Of a stretch of 22,079 nt of DNA, positions 6,439 to 14,056 are shown one piece after another. The DNA is taken from assembly GCA_946405485.1 (NCBI GenBank), contig CAMJHJ010000011.1, positions 1 through 22,079 on the forward strand, written 5' to 3'. The position numbers were made by a program, and so were the translations under genes. The notes under the pieces were generated by a model. The model saw only the letters and a list, made by a program, of their open reading frames with translations. It searched no databases and had not been told where the DNA came from. The stretch comes from an uncultured Bacteroidales bacterium (GTDB taxonomy: Bacteria > Bacteroidota > Bacteroidia > Bacteroidales > UBA932). The first letter of the stretch is position 1. Each line of letters begins with the position of its first letter.

Positions 6439-8493
6439 ATGGACAGCAGGGATAGCGTCACTGTAGCAACCGTCGCTGCGCGACCCCGCCGTTTTACGGT
6501 CCCCCCTCTTATGTTGCCGAGGGTGGCACAGGTTGTCGCAATGACGCTATCCCTGCTGTTGAGCTTCCTTCCACAGGGCTTGTCTGCGCAAGGGACTGAC
6601 ACGCTCTCTGCTGCGGCGGTCTTCTCCGTCAAGGCACGCCCCGTCGTACGGCCTGTCGAGGAACTGTATCTGCCCTCGCAGGTCGCCGCACCTGTCCAGG
6701 TGGCCGATGTGCTGCGGCATTTCACCGGCGTCCAGGTAAAGGACTACGGCGGGGTCGGCGGTCTCAAGACCGTGAACGTCCGGAGCCTCGGCAGCGAGCA
6801 TGTGGGCATCTTCCTGGATGGGATCCAGGTGGACAATGCGCAGAACATGCAGGTGGACCTGGGCCGCTTTTCCACGGCCGGCATCGGCACGGTCGCACTC
6901 TTCAACGGACAGAAAAGCCGCCGCCTGCAGACGGCGAAAGAATATGCGTCCGGCGCCGCCGTCCATCTGAATTCGGCGCATCCTGTCTATGGAGATGGCA
7001 GCCGGGGACGGGCCAGGCTCCGGGGCGGTTCCTTCGGCACCGTCAACCCTTCCCTGCAGTGGGACAAGGACTTATGGCGCGGCGTGACGCTGCGTACGGC
7101 GGCGGAATTCGTCTATAGCAACGGCCGCTACCGCTTCCCATACTATGACACGACCCTGGTGCGGGAGAACGGGGATATCCGCAGCCTGCGCCTGGAGGCT
7201 CAGCTGTTCGGGCTGACCCGGCTCGGAGACTGGCAGTTGAGGGTCTATTCCTTCGGGTCCGAGCGGAGCTTTCCCGGTCCGGTCATCCGCCGGGCCCTGG
7301 GTTTCCCATTCAGCGCCGAACGGCAGGCGGACCAGGACTTTTTCTTCCAGGGCGGGTGGAACCGGGACTGGACGGACCGGTATTCGACTGCGTTGCGCTT
7401 CAAATACGCGGACAATTATACCCATTACGACACCCATCCGGAGAAAAACCCCATGGCAATGCCGTATGACTTGAAGTACCGTCAGCGTTCCGGTTATTTG
7501 TCGGTAGCGCAGTCCTATGTGCTGGCGGATCCCTGGTCGGTGGATCTGAGCACGGACTTGCAGCGGAATGCGCTGGACTCGGATGTGGGGCAGTTCGTGA
7601 CGCCGCGGCGCACGGTTTTCACGGGGGCGCTGGCGACGCGCGTGGCCTGGGATCGTTTCCGGGCGGCGGCGCATCTGGTGTATATGGGTGCCTGGGATCA
7701 ATTTGATACGCCCAATGCCGGAGGATGGAGCCGTGAAAACGGATACCGGGACGCTTGGATGCCTTCGCTCAGCCTTTTCTGGCAGATCTTGCCCGGACTG
7801 GAATGGGATGCATACGCGAAGCGCAGTTATCGCCTCCCGTCTTTCAATGACCTCTATTACAGCCAGATGGGCAACTCGTCGCTGGTCCCGGAGTCAGCGT
7901 TGCAGTTCGGGACAGACCTCCGCCTGGCCGGTTCCGGCGCCCCTTGGAGTTATGAGTTCCGCCTGTCGCCTTACTATAACCGTGTGAGTGACAAGATCGT
8001 GGCCATTCCGACCTCGTCCCAGTTCCGCTGGACGATGCTCAACATCGGAGTCGTGGATGTGACTGGACTGGATTCCAAGGCGCGGGCCGGTTTCACGGCA
8101 GGGGAGTGGAATTTCGAAGGGACACTGCGCTACACCTTCCAGCGTGCCCTGGACCACAGCGATCCCTCCGGTCTGACTTATGGCAACCAGATTCCCTACA
8201 TCCCGCGTCACAGCGGCAGTGTTTCGCTGGAAGCCCGCTGGCGCTCCTGGTCCTTTGCCTGGGACAGCAGCCTGAGCGGCGGGAAATGGTCCCGGACTGC
8301 CAATACGCCGGATTATTACATTGCGCCCTGGTCGCTCAGCGATGCATCCCTGCGGCGCGTTTTCTCTATGAAAGGGTCTGAACTGGCCGTCGCCTTGGCG
8401 CTGGGCAACCTCTTCAATACCCGTTACGAAATCGTCCAGGGCTATCCCATGCCCGGATTCAATGCACTCCTTTCCCTAGAATACAATTGGTAA
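6439..8493 (+). CDS. btuB: TonB-dependent outer-membrane cobalamin receptor, BtuB-like
   Basis: The protein (684 aa from this start) is an outer-membrane TonB-dependent transporter. The plug domain follows the signal peptide: VADVLRHFTGVQVKDYGG, then VNVRSLGSEHVGIFLDG and VALFNGQ, which are standard plug motifs. The remainder is a 22-strand-type barrel rich in alternating aromatic residues, ending in FNALLSLEYNW with the terminal aromatic needed for insertion. It follows btuG by three bases under a cobalamin riboswitch, so cobalamin or another corrinoid is the likely cargo. The start is uncertain: ATG 6439 is closest to the btuG stop, but ATG 6511 gives a cleaner 26-residue signal peptide (MLPRVAQVVAMTLSLLLSFL, then cleavage near LSA-QG). 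Either way the signal region is built from the inverted-repeat element. Confidence 0.9.
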   Translation: MDSRDSVTVATVAARPRRFTVPPLMLPRVAQVVAMTLSLLLSFLPQGLSAQGTDTLSAAAVFSVKARPVVRPVEELYLPSQVAAPVQVADVLRHFTGVQVKDYGGVGGLKTVNVRSLGSEHVGIFLDGIQVDNAQNMQVDLGRFSTAGIGTVALFNGQKSRRLQTAKEYASGAAVHLNSAHPVYGDGSRGRARLRGGSFGTVNPSLQWDKDLWRGVTLRTAAEFVYSNGRYRFPYYDTTLVRENGDIRSLRLEAQLFGLTRLGDWQLRVYSFGSERSFPGPVIRRALGFPFSAERQADQDFFFQGGWNRDWTDRYSTALRFKYADNYTHYDTHPEKNPMAMPYDLKYRQRSGYLSVAQSYVLADPWSVDLSTDLQRNALDSDVGQFVTPRRTVFTGALATRVAWDRFRAAAHLVYMGAWDQFDTPNAGGWSRENGYRDAWMPSLSLFWQILPGLEWDAYAKRSYRLPSFNDLYYSQMGNSSLVPESALQFGTDLRLAGSGAPWSYEFRLSPYYNRVSDKIVAIPTSSQFRWTMLNIGVVDVTGLDSKARAGFTAGEWNFEGTLRYTFQRALDHSDPSGLTYGNQIPYIPRHSGSVSLEARWRSWSFAWDSSLSGGKWSRTANTPDYYIAPWSLSDASLRRVFSMKGSELAVALALGNLFNTRYEIVQGYPMPGFNALLSLEYNW
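6443..6559. repeat. inverted-repeat element, 18-bp perfect arms around 81 bp
   Basis: The arm ACAGCAGGGATAGCGTCA (6443-6460) recurs as its exact reverse complement at 6542-6559. Inside lie further small palindromes: GTCGC/GCGAC at 6472-6484 and CCGT/ACGG at 6489-6499. On the minus strand the element contains GCGTCATTGCGA, which resembles dispersed REP-like repeats I know from many Bacteroidota. It spans the btuG-btuB junction and supplies the first codons of btuB. It could be a REP/MITE-like repeat, an RNA structure, or an invertible segment. Confidence 0.75.
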
Positions 8494-8498
8494 GCCCT

Positions 8499-9308
8499 AT
8501 GCTTCTCAGTCTTCTTTATGTCCTTCTTTCCGGCATCGCGCTGCCCGTAGGCGGCATCCAGATGCAATACCTTTGGCGAAACCAGCTGGGTGATGTCTAT
8601 TCGCTGGGCCTGGGCAGCGCCGCCTGTCTCGGAGCCGCAGCCGCGACGATGTCCGGATGGTGTTCGCTGACCGTCGGCAGTTTCATCTGTACGCTGGTCT
8701 GCACGCTGGTCTGCTTCTTCGTCACCCTGAAGGTCAATACCCAGCAGCTCATCACTTTCGGCATCCTGTTCGGGACGTTCATCGGTTCGCTGGGCACCAT
8801 CGTCGTGACCAACGCTCCGACCGGGGATTTGCTGAAGCAGTATTATCTGTGGGGAGCTGCCAATTTCCGTCTGGAAGGCGTGACGACGGGGGATATCGTT
8901 TTCTCGCTGATCCTTTTCGGCATCGGTCTTGCTGCCGCTTTGAGCCAGGCCGGCCTGCTGACCCGGCATTTCAAGGGAGAGACGGAGATTCCCGACTTGG
9001 GCAAAGCCTTGCTGCTCCTTGCCATCATGTGTCTGGTAACCAGTGCGGTGAGTATTTGCGGCCCGATCGGCTTCATTTCTTTGGGCGTGCCCAACCTGAG
9101 CCGCCTGATTTGCAAGGATACGGATATCCGGAAGCATTATCTGATCTCATCCGCGATGGGGGTCGGCCTGCTGCTCATCACTTATCTCGTGGTTCAGTAC
9201 GTCAATTTCGGCATTTACCTGCCTGTCAGTGCCACGATGGCCATCCTCGCCCTTCCCCTCATGGCCCTGATCTTCATCAAGGGCAAGGATAAAGCCCCCT
9301 CCGCCTGA
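8499..9308 (+). CDS. short FecCD/BtuC-like ABC transporter permease
   Basis: The product (269 aa) is a very hydrophobic protein of the FecCD family, the membrane part of B12 and siderophore ABC importers. Recognisable family blocks are GGIQMQYLWRNQLGDVYSLGLGSAA near the N-terminus and GPIGFISLGVPNLSRL near residue 190. It begins at what is normally the second membrane helix; full members have about 320-350 residues and start with a helix, a periplasmic stretch and an RLPR motif, all missing here. The C-terminal third is also divergent. ATG 8499 is five bases after the btuB stop; an in-frame TTG at 8487 adds only four residues and overlaps btuB. By position it would move cobalamin across the inner membrane, but no ATPase (BtuD) or binding protein (BtuF) gene is beside it. 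Confidence 0.8.
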   Translation: MLLSLLYVLLSGIALPVGGIQMQYLWRNQLGDVYSLGLGSAACLGAAAATMSGWCSLTVGSFICTLVCTLVCFFVTLKVNTQQLITFGILFGTFIGSLGTIVVTNAPTGDLLKQYYLWGAANFRLEGVTTGDIVFSLILFGIGLAAALSQAGLLTRHFKGETEIPDLGKALLLLAIMCLVTSAVSICGPIGFISLGVPNLSRLICKDTDIRKHYLISSAMGVGLLLITYLVVQYVNFGIYLPVSATMAILALPLMALIFIKGKDKAPSA

Positions 9309-9328
9309 CAATTATGACTTTTCATGCA

Positions 9329-9358
9329 AAAAAGCTGGCGTCGATGCGCCAGCTTTTT
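9329..9358. terminator. bidirectional intrinsic terminator
   Basis: GCTGGCG (9334-9340) pairs with CGCCAGC (9347-9353) around a six-base loop, flanked by A-rich and T-rich runs on both sides. It ends the btu operon on the plus strand and the tRNA-Gln transcript on the minus strand. Confidence 0.85.
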
Positions 9359-9361
9359 GCG

Positions 9362-9432
9362 TTGAGGTACCAGGATTCGAACCTGGACTGAGGGAACCAA
9401 AATCCCTAGTGCTGCCATTACACAATACCTCA
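9362..9432 (-). tRNA. tRNA-Gln (anticodon TTG)
   Basis: The reverse complement folds as a cloverleaf of 71 bases without encoded CCA. The acceptor stem is TGAGGTA/TACCTCA. The anticodon stem AGGGA/TCCCT encloses the loop TTTTGGT, giving anticodon TTG for glutamine CAA/CAG codons. The T arm contains the conserved GGTTCGAATCC. A TATATTTG box lies just upstream and a terminator just downstream. Confidence 0.95.
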
Positions 9433-9443
9433 GTTCCGGACTG

Positions 9444-9451
9444 CAAATATA
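9444..9451 (-). promoter_or_regulatory. -7 element for tRNA-Gln
   Basis: TATATTTG on the minus strand lies 11 bp before the tRNA 5' end, at a suitable distance. It overlaps no gene, but its -33 partner would fall inside the end of tadA and is not clear. Confidence 0.5.
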
Positions 9452-9455
9452 CGAA

Positions 9456-9905
9456 TTATTTCCGTTTTTCCTTGAAATAATCGGAAACCAGCGTAGAGCA
9501 CTCCCCGGCCAGGATGCCGGACAGGACCTCTGTCCGCGGATGCAGCAGGGAAGGGGAGAACAGCGTATACCCCCGCTTGGGGTCGGACGCCCCGTAGACC
9601 AGGCGGCTCAACTGCGCCCAGTTCAGCGCTGCGGCGCACATCGGACAGGGCTCCAGCGTCACATATAGCGTGCAATCCTCGAGGTAGCGGCTGCCCAGGG
9701 CTTCCGTGGCGGCCGTGACGGCGATCATTTCCGCGTGTGCGGTCGGATCGTGCAGCTGGTCCGTCATGTTGTGCCCCTTGGCGATGATGCGGCCTTTGGA
9801 AACGATGACGGCACCGACGGGAACTTCCCCGTTCCCCAGCGCCTCACCGGCCTCGCTGAGCGCGGCCCGCATGAATCTTTCGTCGTCGTTGCTAAAAATG
9901 CTCAT
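9456..9905 (-). CDS. tadA: tRNA-specific adenosine deaminase
   Basis: The product (149 aa, normal length) is a zinc-dependent cytidine-deaminase-fold enzyme that converts adenosine 34 of tRNA-Arg(ACG) to inosine. The catalytic TAHAEM block supplies the zinc-binding His and the proton-shuttling Glu, and TLEPCPMCAAAL supplies the two zinc-binding cysteines. VPVGAVIV and the VYGASDPKRG stretch are also typical. The start at 9905 (MSIFSNDDERFMRAAL) is preferred; an upstream in-frame extension to 10007 crosses the promoter region and overlaps the start of polA, so it is not real. It is divergent from polA. Some close homologues act on free guanine; the motifs here favour TadA but do not fully exclude that. 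Confidence 0.9.
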   Translation of the reverse strand: MSIFSNDDERFMRAALSEAGEALGNGEVPVGAVIVSKGRIIAKGHNMTDQLHDPTAHAEMIAVTAATEALGSRYLEDCTLYVTLEPCPMCAAALNWAQLSRLVYGASDPKRGYTLFSPSLLHPRTEVLSGILAGECSTLVSDYFKEKRK

Positions 9906-9925
9906 TTTCACGGCTTTTTCCGAGA

Positions 9926-9957
9926 CAAATTTAACAATCTTTTTTGTATCTTTGAAA
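9926..9957 (-). promoter_or_regulatory. tadA promoter
   Basis: TAAATTTG on the minus strand (9933-9926) matches TAnnTTTG. TTTC at 9957-9954 lies 20 bp upstream in the -33 position. The tadA ATG follows 20 bp after the -7 box. Confidence 0.6.
9947..9954 (+). promoter_or_regulatory. polA -7 element
   Basis: TATCTTTG matches TAnnTTTG and ends only six bases before the polA ATG, so the transcript would be leaderless or nearly so. It interlocks with the divergent tadA promoter, sharing base 9954. No clear -33 TTTG is seen. Confidence 0.5.
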
Positions 9958-9960
9958 GTT

Positions 9961-12615
9961 ATGCCAGGAAGACTGTTTCTCATAGACGGACACGCCCTCG
10001 TATTCAAGATGTACTACGCCTTTCTGAGGCGTCCGATGATCAACTCGAAGGGGGCGGACACTTCGATCCTGTTCGGATTCACCAAGTATCTGCTCGAACT
10101 CATCGAGCGCGAGAAACCCACCCACCTTGCCGTATCCTTCGACCCTCCGGGCGGCACGTTCCGGAATGAGATGTATCCCGCCTACAAGGCCAACCGGCCG
10201 GAGACGCCCCAGCTGGTCATCGATGCCCTGGAGCCCCTGACCCAGATCGTCCGTGCGATGAATATCCCCGTCCTGATGGAGAGAGGCTTCGAGGCGGACG
10301 ATGTGATCGGCTCGATGGCCGTCAAGGCCGCTGCGGAAGGCATGGACGTATACATGGTGACTCCCGACAAGGATTACGGGCAGCTGATTTCCGACCATAT
10401 CTGGCAGTACAAGCCGGGCCGGGCCGGTGGAGACGATGAGATCGTCGGCGTCCCGGAAATCTGCGCGCGATATGGCATCGAGCGCCCGGAGCAGGTGATC
10501 GACATGCTGACTATCTGCGGCGACGCATCCGACAACGTGCCCGGAGTCAAAGGTATCGGCGAAGTCTGGGCCGGCAAGCTGGTCTCCCAGTATGGGACGC
10601 TGGAGAATATCTATTCGCATATCGACGCCTTGACGCAGAAGCAACGCGATATGTTCGTGGCGTCCAGGCCTTATATCGACCTGAGCAAGAAACTCGTCAC
10701 CATCAAGACGGACGTCCCCCTGGATGTAACCCTGGACGACATGGCGGTCAACCTGGACTACAGCCCCGTCCTGGCGGACCTCTTCGAGAAATACGAATTC
10801 AATTCCCTCAAGCGGTTCATTTCGCACATCGACAAGCGCCATGCCTCCTCCGGGCAGAAGGCCGCGCAACTGGAGGTGGAGGAGACTTCCGCCGTCCAGG
10901 TCGCGACCGCCGTGTGCTCATCCGGTCGCTGCGCTTTCGTCGTGGATACCGCGGGTGCCGGCATCTTCGCCCCGGTGACCAAGGTGACGGTCGCCGCCCT
11001 GACCAAGGACGGCTGTATCGCCGCCGAGGCGCCCGCTTCCCAGTTCAAGCCCATCCTGGAAGATCCGACCATCATCAAGTTCGGTTTCGATATCAAATAC
11101 CAGATGGATGTGCTCGCCCACGCCGGCATTTCCATCGTCGGCAAGTTGCGCGACGTGGAACTGATGCACTACCTGCTCGATCCGGAAAAGGCGCACAAAC
11201 TGGACATCCTTTCGAAGTCTTATCTGGGTGTGGATATCGCCCAGGCTCCTGCGGTCCAGAAGGAAGTGTCCCTGTTCGACGAGGTCGAGGAGGACGAAGC
11301 AGGGGAACGCAACCGTTTCCGCGAGGCGGCTGCCATCCTGCTGATCGGGGCCAAGGTCTGGACCGAACTGCAGGACGCCGGCATCGTGGACCTGTATGAG
11401 TCTGTCGAGGAACCGCTGATCCGCGTCCTGTCCCGGATGGAGTGCACGGGCGTCAAGGTCGACGTTCCCACGCTGATGGAGTATGCCGATTCCCTGCGCG
11501 CAGAGATTGCGGAGAATGAGTCTGTCGTGCGCCAGATCGCCGGCGACCCCACGCTCAACGTCTCTTCGCCGAAGCAGTTGGGCGAGCTCCTCTTCGAGAA
11601 ACTGAAACTCGACCCCAAGGCGAAAAAGAGCGCCAAGGGCACCTGGAGCACTGATGAAGACACGCTGGTCGAACTGGCGGATGAGAGCCCCGTCATCGAC
11701 GCGATCCTGGATTTCCGGGCGGCCAAGAAGCTGCTCTCCACCTATATCGAACCATTCCCGAAGTATATTTCACCCGTCACCGGCCGTATCCATACGACCT
11801 TCAACCAGGCGCTGACTTCAACGGGACGTCTTTCTTCGTCCAATCCCAACCTGCAGAACATACCGATCCGTACCGACCGGGGCCGCTATATCCGCAAGGC
11901 CTTCGTTGCCCAGGATCCGGAGTCTGTGATCGTATCGGCGGATTATTCGCAGATCGAACTGCGCATCATGGCGCATCTGTGCGGCGATGAACACTTGATC
12001 CATGCGTTCCGGGAGGGGATAGACGTCCATGCAGCCACGGCGGCCAAGATTTTCCACCTGCCTGTGGAAGCGGTCAGCGCAGATCAGCGCCGGATCGCAA
12101 AGACGGCCAACTTCGGGATCATGTACGGCATTTCCGCCTTCGGTCTGGCCCAGCGCCTGCGCATCCCGCGCTCCGAGGCGAAAAAGATCATCGACGATTA
12201 TTTCGCGTCCTTCCCGGCCATCCGGTCCTTTATCGACCGGACTGTCGCCGCGGCGCGTGAGAACGGTTATGTCGAGACGCTTTTCGGACGGAGGAGATTC
12301 ATCCCGGATATCAATTCCAAGAACCTGACGCTCCGCGCCCTGGCTGAGCGGAATGCGGTCAACGCGCCCATCCAGGGGACTTCGGCGGATATCATCAAGA
12401 TTGCGATGATCCGGATAGACAGGCGCCTGCGGGAGTCCGGCATGGCGGCCCGGATGGTCCTTCAGATCCACGACGAACTGCTCTTCGAAGCGCCCCAGAC
12501 GGAAGCGGAGGCCTTGAAGGAAATGGTCGTCTCCGAAATGGAAGGCGTGATCAAACTCTCGGTCCCTCTGACAGTAGAATGCAAAGATGGAAAAAACTGG
12601 CTTGAAGCCCATTGA
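9961..12615 (+). CDS. polA: DNA polymerase I, proofreading site degenerate
   Basis: The product (884 aa) fills gaps and removes RNA primers in lagging-strand synthesis and repair. The 5' nuclease domain (about 1-300) is intact: FLIDGHALVFKMYYAF, EADDVIG, TPDKDYGQLI and GDASDNVPGVKGIG. The polymerase domain has motif A (SADYSQIELR), motif B (RRIAKTANFGIMYG) and motif C (QIHDEL) with its catalytic acids. The middle 3'-5' exonuclease domain has lost its metal ligands: the DxE motif reads DTA, the NxKYD motif reads DIKYQ, and the YxxxD region reads FREAA. The enzyme should polymerise without proofreading, as in Taq. The start at 9961 gives the normal family N-terminus; an open frame upstream runs through tadA and is not coding. 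Its 3' end overlaps the sigma-factor gene by 29 bp. Confidence 0.97.
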   Translation: MPGRLFLIDGHALVFKMYYAFLRRPMINSKGADTSILFGFTKYLLELIEREKPTHLAVSFDPPGGTFRNEMYPAYKANRPETPQLVIDALEPLTQIVRAMNIPVLMERGFEADDVIGSMAVKAAAEGMDVYMVTPDKDYGQLISDHIWQYKPGRAGGDDEIVGVPEICARYGIERPEQVIDMLTICGDASDNVPGVKGIGEVWAGKLVSQYGTLENIYSHIDALTQKQRDMFVASRPYIDLSKKLVTIKTDVPLDVTLDDMAVNLDYSPVLADLFEKYEFNSLKRFISHIDKRHASSGQKAAQLEVEETSAVQVATAVCSSGRCAFVVDTAGAGIFAPVTKVTVAALTKDGCIAAEAPASQFKPILEDPTIIKFGFDIKYQMDVLAHAGISIVGKLRDVELMHYLLDPEKAHKLDILSKSYLGVDIAQAPAVQKEVSLFDEVEEDEAGERNRFREAAAILLIGAKVWTELQDAGIVDLYESVEEPLIRVLSRMECTGVKVDVPTLMEYADSLRAEIAENESVVRQIAGDPTLNVSSPKQLGELLFEKLKLDPKAKKSAKGTWSTDEDTLVELADESPVIDAILDFRAAKKLLSTYIEPFPKYISPVTGRIHTTFNQALTSTGRLSSSNPNLQNIPIRTDRGRYIRKAFVAQDPESVIVSADYSQIELRIMAHLCGDEHLIHAFREGIDVHAATAAKIFHLPVEAVSADQRRIAKTANFGIMYGISAFGLAQRLRIPRSEAKKIIDDYFASFPAIRSFIDRTVAAARENGYVETLFGRRRFIPDINSKNLTLRALAERNAVNAPIQGTSADIIKIAMIRIDRRLRESGMAARMVLQIHDELLFEAPQTEAEALKEMVVSEMEGVIKLSVPLTVECKDGKNWLEAH

Positions 12616-13192
12616 TGAGCAGGTACGCCGCGCGATCGCAGGCGACGGGACGGCATTCACCGCCCTGTGGGACACCTATATCGCGCAGCTCCGTGCTTAT
12701 ATCAAGGGCTGGCTGAAACAGCTGGACGATCTCCACGTGGACGACATCTGCTCCCGCAGTTTCGAGAAGGCTTTCCGCCAGATCGGCAGTTACGATCCGT
12801 CCAAGAGCCAGTTCTTCACCTGGCTCAAAAGCATCGCGCACAACACGGCCCTGGACCTGCTTGAGCAGGAAGGACGGGTCCATCCGCATAACCAGACGGT
12901 GTATCTGGACGACGAGGTGTTCTCCGGCTCCGTGTCGGATTCCCTGCCGGATGAGGAGGATTCCCCGTTGGATTCGATTATCCGCACGGAGAATGCCGAA
13001 GCCACGGAACGCTATATCGAAGCCCTTCCGGACCTGTACCGGGAGATTGCACGCAAGCGGCTCGTGGACGGGATGCAGTACAAGGAAATCTCCGAAGAAC
13101 TGGGCATCGAACTCAATACCGTCCGCACCCGCATCCGCCGGGCGCGGCAGATCATCGACAAACTCAGCAAGGAGGGAGACAATGACGTTTGA
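12587..13192 (+). CDS. ECF-type sigma-70 family RNA polymerase sigma factor
   Basis: The product (201 aa) has the two-domain layout of extracytoplasmic-function sigma factors. Region 2 lies at about 22-92, with YDPSKSQFFTWLKSIAHNTALDLL matching the core-binding and -10-recognition helices. Region 4 lies at about 143-192, with LPDLYREIARKRLVDGMQYKEISEELG and the helix-turn-helix NTVRTRIRRAR. The linker of about 45 residues is long and acidic. No anti-sigma gene is adjacent, and there is no TonB/FecR partner such as many Bacteroidota ECF factors have. The gene starts 29 bp inside polA and ends 11 bp inside rsmG, so it is translationally coupled in a housekeeping chain. Its target genes cannot be told from this window. 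Confidence 0.9.
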   Translation: MEKTGLKPIDEQVRRAIAGDGTAFTALWDTYIAQLRAYIKGWLKQLDDLHVDDICSRSFEKAFRQIGSYDPSKSQFFTWLKSIAHNTALDLLEQEGRVHPHNQTVYLDDEVFSGSVSDSLPDEEDSPLDSIIRTENAEATERYIEALPDLYREIARKRLVDGMQYKEISEELGIELNTVRTRIRRARQIIDKLSKEGDNDV

Positions 13193-13883
13193 CGCATTCA
13201 AGGCTATCTTGCTGGAGGCGTTTCCGGATGTGAAGGCGGACCAACTGGACCGTTTCAGGAGGATGGAGGCGCTCTATCAGGAGTGGAACGCCCGGATCAA
13301 CGTGATCTCCCGGAAGGACATGGACGCCCTGTACGACCATCATGTCCTGCATTCCCTGGCCATCGCGAAGTATGTCTCGCTCCTTGGGGAGGGTTTCCGC
13401 CCCGACGAACCGCACACGGTGCTGGATCTCGGGACCGGGGGTGGATTCCCCGGTATCCCGCTGGCGATCCTGCTTCCGCAGTGGCGTTTCACTCTCTGCG
13501 ACAGTGTGGGCAAGAAGACCCTTGTGGCGCAGGCGGTCGCCGGGGCGCTGGGCCTGGAGAATGTGGAAGTGGTCAACGCCCGGGCGGAGTCTTTACAGGA
13601 GACCTATGACTTCATCGTCTCGCGTGCCGTGACCACCCTGGACCGTTTCTTCTCTTGGATCGAAGACAAGTTCACGAAGGGGGTTTTTTATCTGAAAGGG
13701 GGCGATATCAACCCCGAAATCTCCGATTTGCTGCGTAAGTTTTCGCTCCAACCCTCGGCTGTACATGCCTGGAAGGTGGATTCATGGATCAAGGATGATT
13801 ATTTTTCGGAAAAATTTGTGATTCATATCGAAAAAAACTACCTTTGCAGTCCCAAAAGCGCAAAATATAAAAATAAGAGATAA
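13182..13883 (+). CDS. rsmG: 16S rRNA (guanine-527-N7) methyltransferase
   Basis: The product (233 aa) methylates N7 of G527 in 16S rRNA with AdoMet; loss in other bacteria gives low-level streptomycin resistance. Family blocks are clear: NVISRKD and HHVLHSL near residues 40-59, then the AdoMet-binding [19 protein letters not shown] at about 81-99, and [10 protein letters not shown] later. I chose ATG 13182 because it gives the normal N-terminus; the frame is open upstream inside the sigma gene but reads as arginine-rich shadow. It overlaps the sigma gene by 11 bp, and its stop shares one base with the rpmH start. The C-terminus carries a short lysine-rich tail. Confidence 0.95.
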   Translation: MTFDAFKAILLEAFPDVKADQLDRFRRMEALYQEWNARINVISRKDMDALYDHHVLHSLAIAKYVSLLGEGFRPDEPHTVLDLGTGGGFPGIPLAILLPQWRFTLCDSVGKKTLVAQAVAGALGLENVEVVNARAESLQETYDFIVSRAVTTLDRFFSWIEDKFTKGVFYLKGGDINPEISDLLRKFSLQPSAVHAWKVDSWIKDDYFSEKFVIHIEKNYLCSPKSAKYKNKR

Positions 13884-14035
13884 TGAAAAGAACATTCCAA
13901 CCCTCCAATCGCAAGCGTGTCAACAAGCACGGCTTCCGCGAGCGTATGAGCACGCCGAACGGCCGCAGGGTCCTTGCAGCCCGCCGTCGTCACGGACGTA
14001 AGAAATTGACTGTATCTTCCGAAGACAGATACTAG
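13883..14035 (+). CDS. rpmH: 50S ribosomal protein L34
   Basis: This short gene encodes 50 residues starting [20 protein letters not shown], followed by [20 protein letters not shown], the unmistakable signature of L34, a small basic protein of the large ribosomal subunit. The C-terminal extension [11 protein letters not shown] is typical of Bacteroidota L34. Its ATG overlaps the rsmG stop by one base (TAATG), so it depends on read-through from that operon unless an internal promoter exists; none is evident. A strong hairpin follows 21 bp after its stop. In many bacteria rpmH lies next to dnaA or rnpA; neither is here. Confidence 0.97.
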   Translation: MKRTFQPSNRKRVNKHGFRERMSTPNGRRVLAARRRHGRKKLTVSSEDRY

Positions 14036-14056
14036 CCTTCATCAGCATCTGAAAGA

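Noticed and set aside
9706..9960. Upstream extension of polA in the same frame
   Set aside because: It runs antisense through tadA and across the polA promoter; ATG 9961 gives the canonical PolA start.
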